Assembly (NCBI GenBank): GCA_038257845.1
Contig: JBBSQL010000001.1
Span: forward strand, 124,001-188,000
Length of the DNA: 64,000 bases
From: JAFDXJ01 sp038257845
Lineage (GTDB): Bacteria; Bacteroidota; Bacteroidia; Chitinophagales; Chitinophagaceae
Reading direction: 5' to 3'
Shown here: positions 59,736-64,000 of the stretch, one piece after another
Numbering within the stretch: the stretch's first letter is position 1
How the letters are laid out: every line of letters starts with the position of its first letter
The notes under the pieces: generated by a model
Database searches by the model: none
Seen by the model: only the letters and a program-made list of their open reading frames with translations
What the model was told of the DNA's origin: nothing
Program-made: the position numbers and the translations under genes

Positions 59736-59805
59736 TAAAAGTATCGTCTCCGGCACGATGCGTTATTTAAATTTTATATTTACCGATCAATTACAATTGA
59801 AATTT
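59736..59805 (+). repeat. R3 repeat, left half
   Basis: AAAGTATCGTCTCCGGCACG, ATGCGTTATTTAAATTTTAT and a spacer ATTACAATTGAAATTTCC; the right hairpin is missing. It starts at the base after the methyltransferase stop. Last recognisable R3 copy in the window. Confidence 0.68.
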
Positions 59806-59920
59806 CCAACCCATGATCTCTTTTATTTTAGCCCGCATCACAATGTGTGCAGTTGAAGTTTAAAGTTAAACACTTGATTTTCAACTGCAATATTTTTTTA
59901 TTTGATAATACATAATAACA

Positions 59921-59928
59921 TATTTTTG
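59921..59928 (+). promoter_or_regulatory. -7 promoter element
   Basis: TATTTTTG (TAnnTTTG), 52 bases before the ATG of the DUF6624 gene. Confidence 0.5.
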
Positions 59929-59980
59929 TATACGATAAGCAACCATCCTACAGTCCAACATTATTAACTGTTACCCAAAA

Positions 59981-60943
59981 ATGGGAAAGTATTTATTTTA
60001 CTTTTTCCTGATGTCAAATAGCTTCTTTGCTAAGGGGCAAACTACATTTCATCCCACAGAACAATATTTGAAAATATCTTCAAAAGCATTTTGGCTTTAT
60101 GAAGAACAAAATTTTATAAAATCGGCTCTGACTTATGACTCCCTTTTTAAAGAATATAAAAATAAAGGATACAGAGAAGATAAATATAATGCGGCATGTG
60201 TTTGGGCATTGGCAGGAAATAATGATAAAGCTTTCTTTTATTTAGAACAGGTAATCATTACCAAGGAATGGGTAAATCTTCCAAATATCATATCCGATAT
60301 GGATTTAGATACTTTACATACCGACAAACGATGGCAGCCTCTTATTGATCAAGTAATTGTAAGAAATAAAACCGCAGAAACAAAACTTAATAAACCCCTT
60401 GTAATTTTACTTGACAGCATTTATCAAGAAGATCAGGGTGACAGGGAGAATATCGACATAGTACAAAATAAATATGGAATGCCATCCAAAGAGATGGATT
60501 CATTATGGAAAAAAATTAGATACCAGGACTCAACAAATTTAAACCAGGTAAGAGATATCATTGACACCAAAGGCTGGTTAGGGCCATCAGAAATCGGGCA
60601 ACAAGGAGCTTCAACAATATTTTTAGTTATACAACATGCTGATTCAGCAACACAAGTAAAGTATTTACCATTAATGAGCGCCGCAGTAAAAAAAGGAAAG
60701 GCCAGGTCCCAGGATTTGGCACTCCTTGAAGATAGAGTACTAACAAATCAAGGAAAAAAGCAGATGTATGGCAGCCAGGTTCGTATAGATTCTACAGGGC
60801 AAAAGTCATTTTTCCCTATTTTGGATGAAGCGAATGTAAATCACCGAAGGGCTTCTGTTGGCTTGGGTCCGCTGGAAGATTATGCAAAATATTTTGGTCT
60901 TAGTTATGTGTTACCAAAAAAGGAAAAAGCAAAAGCTCAATAA
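59981..60943 (+). CDS. DUF6624 domain-containing secreted protein
   Basis: A 320-residue protein with a signal peptide (1-19, ending FAKG-Q). Residues 30-125 form TPR-like helices (YNAACVWALAGNNDKAFFYLEQVI ... DKRWQPLI). Residues about 140-310 match DUF6624, with WLGPSEIGQQGASTIFLVIQHAD, ARSQDLALLEDRVLTNQGKKQMYGSQ and NVNHRRASVGLGPLEDYAKYFG. The family is common in Bacteroidota and other groups, with no assigned function; the conserved His and GxQ motifs suggest a binding or enzymatic site. Terminator follows. Confidence 0.83.
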   Translation: MGKYLFYFFLMSNSFFAKGQTTFHPTEQYLKISSKAFWLYEEQNFIKSALTYDSLFKEYKNKGYREDKYNAACVWALAGNNDKAFFYLEQVIITKEWVNLPNIISDMDLDTLHTDKRWQPLIDQVIVRNKTAETKLNKPLVILLDSIYQEDQGDRENIDIVQNKYGMPSKEMDSLWKKIRYQDSTNLNQVRDIIDTKGWLGPSEIGQQGASTIFLVIQHADSATQVKYLPLMSAAVKKGKARSQDLALLEDRVLTNQGKKQMYGSQVRIDSTGQKSFFPILDEANVNHRRASVGLGPLEDYAKYFGLSYVLPKKEKAKAQ

Positions 60944-60960
60944 ATTATATGCTTTGAATA

Positions 60961-60996
60961 AAGGCGACAAAATAAATTTCTTCGCCTTCATTTTTT
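60961..60996 (+). terminator. Rho-independent-like terminator
   Basis: AAGGCGA (60961-60967) pairs with TCGCCTT (60982-60988) over a 14-base AT-rich loop, followed by CATTTTTT. Positioned 17 bases after the DUF6624 stop. Confidence 0.6.
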
Positions 60997-61020
60997 GATG
61001 TTGATCAACCTAAAATAAAA

Positions 61021-61076
61021 CACCCAGGGAAGCCGAAAACTGCATCATTGAAAGAGTAGGCAAAAAAATTAATATC
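61021..61076 (+). promoter_or_regulatory. Shared upstream leader, copy B
   Basis: Counterpart of 22466-22521. Matches include CAGGGAAGCCGAAAACTGCA, ATTGAAAGAGTAGGCAAAAA and ATCATGAAA at the start codon, with only scattered differences over about 56 bases. Confidence 0.6.
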
Positions 61077-61481
61077 ATGAAAAAGATTATTTTTTCTCTG
61101 ACACTTTTACTAGTTGTTTTAAATTCATTCAGTCAAACATCGGCGCCAACCAAAGACTATTATTTGAAAAAAAGTAAAACCCAGAAAACGGTCGGTTGGA
61201 TAATGCTTGTTGGAGGTGTTACATTATTCACAGTAGGACTGATAAGTGGCACTAAAAAATTAGTTCAAGATCCATTAAATGCTAAAGCACAGGGCCAAGC
61301 ATTTTTAGTGATTTCAGGTATTGGAATCTCATTAGGCAGTATTCCATTTTTGGTAAGTGGTAAAAATAATGCACGAAAAGCTGCTGCTATTAGTTTTAAT
61401 AATCAGAAAATATTATATCTACAGCAAGATGGCTTTGCTTTAAAATCGCAACCCACATTGACTTTGAAAATAAAGTTGTAA
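61077..61481 (+). CDS. Hypothetical membrane protein with signal sequence
   Basis: A 134-residue protein: signal peptide (1-19, ending SFS-Q), then two hydrophobic helices (about 39-57 and 74-95, VGWIMLVGGVTLFTVGLISG and AFLVISGIGISLGSIPFLVSG) and a basic tail. Similar small proteins with a KKSKTQKTxGWIxLGGG pattern are frequent in Bacteroidota and have no function assigned. It shares its 56-base leader with the T9SS delta-60-repeat gene. Confidence 0.75.
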   Translation: MKKIIFSLTLLLVVLNSFSQTSAPTKDYYLKKSKTQKTVGWIMLVGGVTLFTVGLISGTKKLVQDPLNAKAQGQAFLVISGIGISLGSIPFLVSGKNNARKAAAISFNNQKILYLQQDGFALKSQPTLTLKIKL

Positions 61482-61849
61482 TGCAAGTATGAATATGAAA
61501 AAGGCAGATGGACATTTGCACTATTCAAGATGTAGGCTATACAATATTAGATCAATCAGTTTTTACTTCACAACATTTGCGACAGATCATTGGACTGCTG
61601 TGAATTGTTTGGTGTTTTGTGTTTGCTGTTTTTTTGTTTAGGGTTCGGTTTGGTTGATTATTGAAACTAATAATACTATTTAATTTTCGTGTTTTGAGAA
61701 TTAAGCACAACGGAATATTCTTTACTTAAATTTTTTTAACGCACCTTCACCAATACAAAAAAATTAATTTTAAAAATCATTTTTTCTCTCAAAACAATTT
61801 TGCATTTTTACAAAATAAAATCAATGCGCACGGCATTCAGTATTAAATC
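61482..61849. other. Gene-free stretch
   Basis: 368 bases with no supported gene. The left part contains a GTTTG-rich low-complexity tract (about 61600-61660); the right part is AT-rich and would hold the promoter of the sensor gene, though no exact TAnnTTTG match was found. Confidence 0.5.
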
Positions 61850-64000
61850 ATGAAGGCGAAAGAAAAAATAGTACCTGCATTTCTTACTGGCGGTGGCGAA
61901 ATGGGCGAACTTATCCGTTCATTTGATTGGTCAAAAACTGCAAGTGGTAGTCCGGAAACCTGGCCGCAAAGTTTGCGTATCGCCGTACGCATCATGCTTG
62001 ATTGTCCTTTTGGTATGTATATCGCCTGGGGCAATGAATATATTCAAATGTATAATGATGGTTATCGTCCTATTCTCGGTGCCACAAAACATCCGCAGGC
62101 ATTGGGCATTAGCACACCCATAAGTTTTGCAGAAATATGGCCTACTATCGGACCAATGTTTGAAGGTGTAATGCAGGGCACACCGGTTGGCTTCACTGAT
62201 TTTGTAATTCAATTGGACAGGAATGGATATTTGGAAGAATGTGTTTTTGATTTTTCTTACAGCCCCATCCGGTTCGAAGATGGTGAAGTGGGTGGCGTGT
62301 TAACGACCGTAATTGAAACCACTGAAAAAGTAAAGGCTGTAAAGGCATTAAAGGAAAGTGAACTAGCATTGCAATTTGCCATTGAAGCAACCGAATTAGG
62401 CACCTGGGATTTAAACCCTGCCACAAATAAATTTAGAGGCAACAGCCGTTTAAAAGAATGGTTTGGGCTAAAGCCGAACGAAGAAATAGAACTTTCGCAT
62501 GGCCTGGCAGTTATTGCAGAAAAGGACAGGAACAAGGTAACAGCCGCTATTCAAACGGCTTTGCAATTTTCCTCTGGAGGGCATTATGATGTTATTTATA
62601 CAATCATTCATCCGCAAACAAAAAAAGAAAAAATTGTACGTGCAAAAGGGCGGGCATCTTTTAATGAAAAGGGTATTGCTTATCGGTTTAATGGTACCCT
62701 GCAGGATGTTACAGAAGAAATAGTTGCCCGCCGGTTGCTTTCAGAAAGCGAACAGCTTTTCAGAACACTCACCGCCACCCTTCCTCATATGATATGGACG
62801 GCAACACCCGATGGAAATAAAAATTTCTTCAACAAATATTTTCTTGATTACACAGGTTTCTCTTTTGAGGAATTGAAAGGTGATGGATGGCAGAAAATTA
62901 TTTTTCCCGATGACCTTGAAAGAGAATTAAATCAATGGCATCATAACCTTAAAACAGGAGAAGATTTCAAAATTGAAAAGCGTGTGCGTCATCATACCGG
63001 AACGTACCGGTGGCATTTAAGTCATTGCATTCCCCAAAAAAATGAAGAGGGAAAAATTACAGGATGGATAGGAACCAACACTGACATTCAAGAACAGAAA
63101 ACAAATGCAGAAGAAAAATTCCTTTTAGAATTTGCAGAAGAATTTTCGCACTATGAAACAGGTGCGGAATTTTTCGGTTCGCTCGTTACATACATTGCCA
63201 ACAAAACCAATATGGATTATGTATTTATTGGGGAACTGACAGAAAAGGAAAAAAATATTTTTTCGATTCAAACCATTGCCTTAGCCAATCGCAGCAAGCT
63301 CGTTCCCAACATTGAATATCCTTTGCCCGATGGACCCTGCGAGCAAGTTATACGCGGCACTGTTTATAATTATCCTGAAAAGAGCAGGCAACTTTTTCCG
63401 AAAAATCAAACCCTCGTTCAGTTCAATGTAGAAGGATATGTGGGTTATCCATTATTTGACAGCGATGAAAAAGCGATTGGCTTAGTGGCAGTGATGCACG
63501 AAAAAGAAATTTTAAATCCTGAATATGTTTCAGCACTATTAAAAATAGTTGCCAAACGAGCCGAGTATGAAATGGAACGAAATGCAAATACTCACCGGCT
63601 TCACATACAAAATGAAACCTTCAAACAGGCGGAAGAAAGTTCCATGCAGGGCAGCTATTCATTTAATTTAACGACAGGGAAATTGGCATACTCTGATAAT
63701 TTATTCCGGTTGATCGGATATGAAATAAATGAATTTGAACCTTCGCTCGAAGAATTTAATATTCATGTGCATCCTGAAGACAGGGACTATGTAGCAAAAG
63801 CAGCGGAAGAAGTTTTAGCCTGCAAAAAGGCTGATGAATGGCACTACCGGATGATTACCAAAACCGGGACAGTCATAAATATAAAAGGAACCGGAAGAGT
63901 TATAGAATCAGGAGATGAAAAATTATTAGTGGGAACCTTGCAGGATGTAACAAAAGAATTTGAGCTCAACAAAGAATTGCTGGAAAAAGAAGCATATCGC
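61850..64000 (+). CDS. Multi-PAS/GAF sensor protein, 3' end outside the window (probable histidine kinase)
   Basis: At least 717 codons, open to the window edge. N-terminal sensory domain (about 10-160) opening GELIRSFDWSKTASGSPETWPQSLR with FGMYIAWGNEYIQMYNDGY, a form common at the start of Bacteroidota hybrid kinases. Then PAS at about 165-280, PAS with PAC at about 290-420 (RTLTATLPHMIWTATPDGN ... GWIGTNTDIQEQ), GAF at about 430-575, and another PAS at about 590-705. The usual HisKA and HATPase domains would lie beyond base 64000, so kinase activity is inferred. ATG at 61850 gives the family N-terminus. Confidence 0.88.
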   Translation, partial: MKAKEKIVPAFLTGGGEMGELIRSFDWSKTASGSPETWPQSLRIAVRIMLDCPFGMYIAWGNEYIQMYNDGYRPILGATKHPQALGISTPISFAEIWPTIGPMFEGVMQGTPVGFTDFVIQLDRNGYLEECVFDFSYSPIRFEDGEVGGVLTTVIETTEKVKAVKALKESELALQFAIEATELGTWDLNPATNKFRGNSRLKEWFGLKPNEEIELSHGLAVIAEKDRNKVTAAIQTALQFSSGGHYDVIYTIIHPQTKKEKIVRAKGRASFNEKGIAYRFNGTLQDVTEEIVARRLLSESEQLFRTLTATLPHMIWTATPDGNKNFFNKYFLDYTGFSFEELKGDGWQKIIFPDDLERELNQWHHNLKTGEDFKIEKRVRHHTGTYRWHLSHCIPQKNEEGKITGWIGTNTDIQEQKTNAEEKFLLEFAEEFSHYETGAEFFGSLVTYIANKTNMDYVFIGELTEKEKNIFSIQTIALANRSKLVPNIEYPLPDGPCEQVIRGTVYNYPEKSRQLFPKNQTLVQFNVEGYVGYPLFDSDEKAIGLVAVMHEKEILNPEYVSALLKIVAKRAEYEMERNANTHRLHIQNETFKQAEESSMQGSYSFNLTTGKLAYSDNLFRLIGYEINEFEPSLEEFNIHVHPEDRDYVAKAAEEVLACKKADEWHYRMITKTGTVINIKGTGRVIESGDEKLLVGTLQDVTKEFELNKELLEKEAYR

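Noticed and set aside
20777..59805. Firm call of an integron
   Set aside because: R1 and R3 lack the conserved RYYYAAC/GTTRRRY pair of attC sites and no integron integrase is in the window; kept only as a hypothesis.
1..64000. tRNA, rRNA or tmRNA genes
   Set aside because: No cloverleaf with a GTTCRANYC T-arm in context, and no rRNA-like stretch, was recognised by reading both strands; a tRNA finder would be needed to exclude them fully.

Overview
The window is AT-rich chromosomal DNA of a Bacteroidota bacterium, most likely a member of the Chitinophagaceae. Pointers to this are the -7 promoter motif TAnnTTTG in front of many genes, a type IX secretion (T9SS) sorting domain, Bacteroidota-specific families (the DoxX/MauE-type protein, DUF1599, DUF2911, DUF6624), a DUF58/transglutaminase/MoxR cluster, and a topoisomerase IV operon with a DUF1835 gene between parE and parC. 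Assignments rest on motif reading alone; no database search was possible.

Layout. 0.2-3.2 kb: a small two-gene minus-strand unit, a glutaminyl cyclase lipoprotein and a methyltransferase. 3.3-10.3 kb: a DUF58, transglutaminase, MoxR ATPase and TPR operon. 10.3-16.9 kb (minus strand): a DUF2911 protein and parE-DUF1835-parC. 17.0-19.0 kb: a second transglutaminase-like protein and a YCF48-type beta-propeller. 19.0-28.1 kb: an accessory zone with a zincin-like protein, lipoproteins, a T9SS delta-60-repeat protein, a HigB/HigA toxin-antitoxin pair and a GH95-like glycosidase. Four same-direction copies of a structured repeat of about 265 bp (family R1) separate these genes. 28.5-44.8 kb: conserved core genes (smc, DnaJ-domain protein, arginase, response regulator, mutS2-like, msrA, DciA-like, peptide transporter permease, DoxX/MauE protein, DUF1599, folP, lutA-like, ribH, TPR membrane protein, pdhA). 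44.8-47.1 kb: a REP/RAYT island, made of a Y1 transposase gene broken by a stop codon, ten 28-bp REP palindromes and a tandem triplication of the transposase 3' end. 47.1-51.6 kb: infC, thrS, a protein with two peptidoglycan-binding-like repeats, and a small helical protein. 51.7-61.5 kb: a second accessory zone with hypotheticals, an HNH-like zinc protein, a PIN toxin with a 53-residue partner, an amidohydrolase, a RibD/DHFR-like reductase, a methyltransferase and a DUF6624 protein. Copies of a second structured repeat of about 120 bp (family R3) follow most of these genes, several starting just after the stop codon. From 61.85 kb a large multi-PAS/GAF sensor protein runs off the end.

The part that best fits a poorly described system is the two accessory zones. 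In each, unrelated, mostly plus-strand genes (two toxin-antitoxin modules, lipoproteins, enzymes) are separated by copies of one zone-specific, foldable repeat, which resembles a gene-cassette array. No integrase is visible in the window, so mobility is inference.
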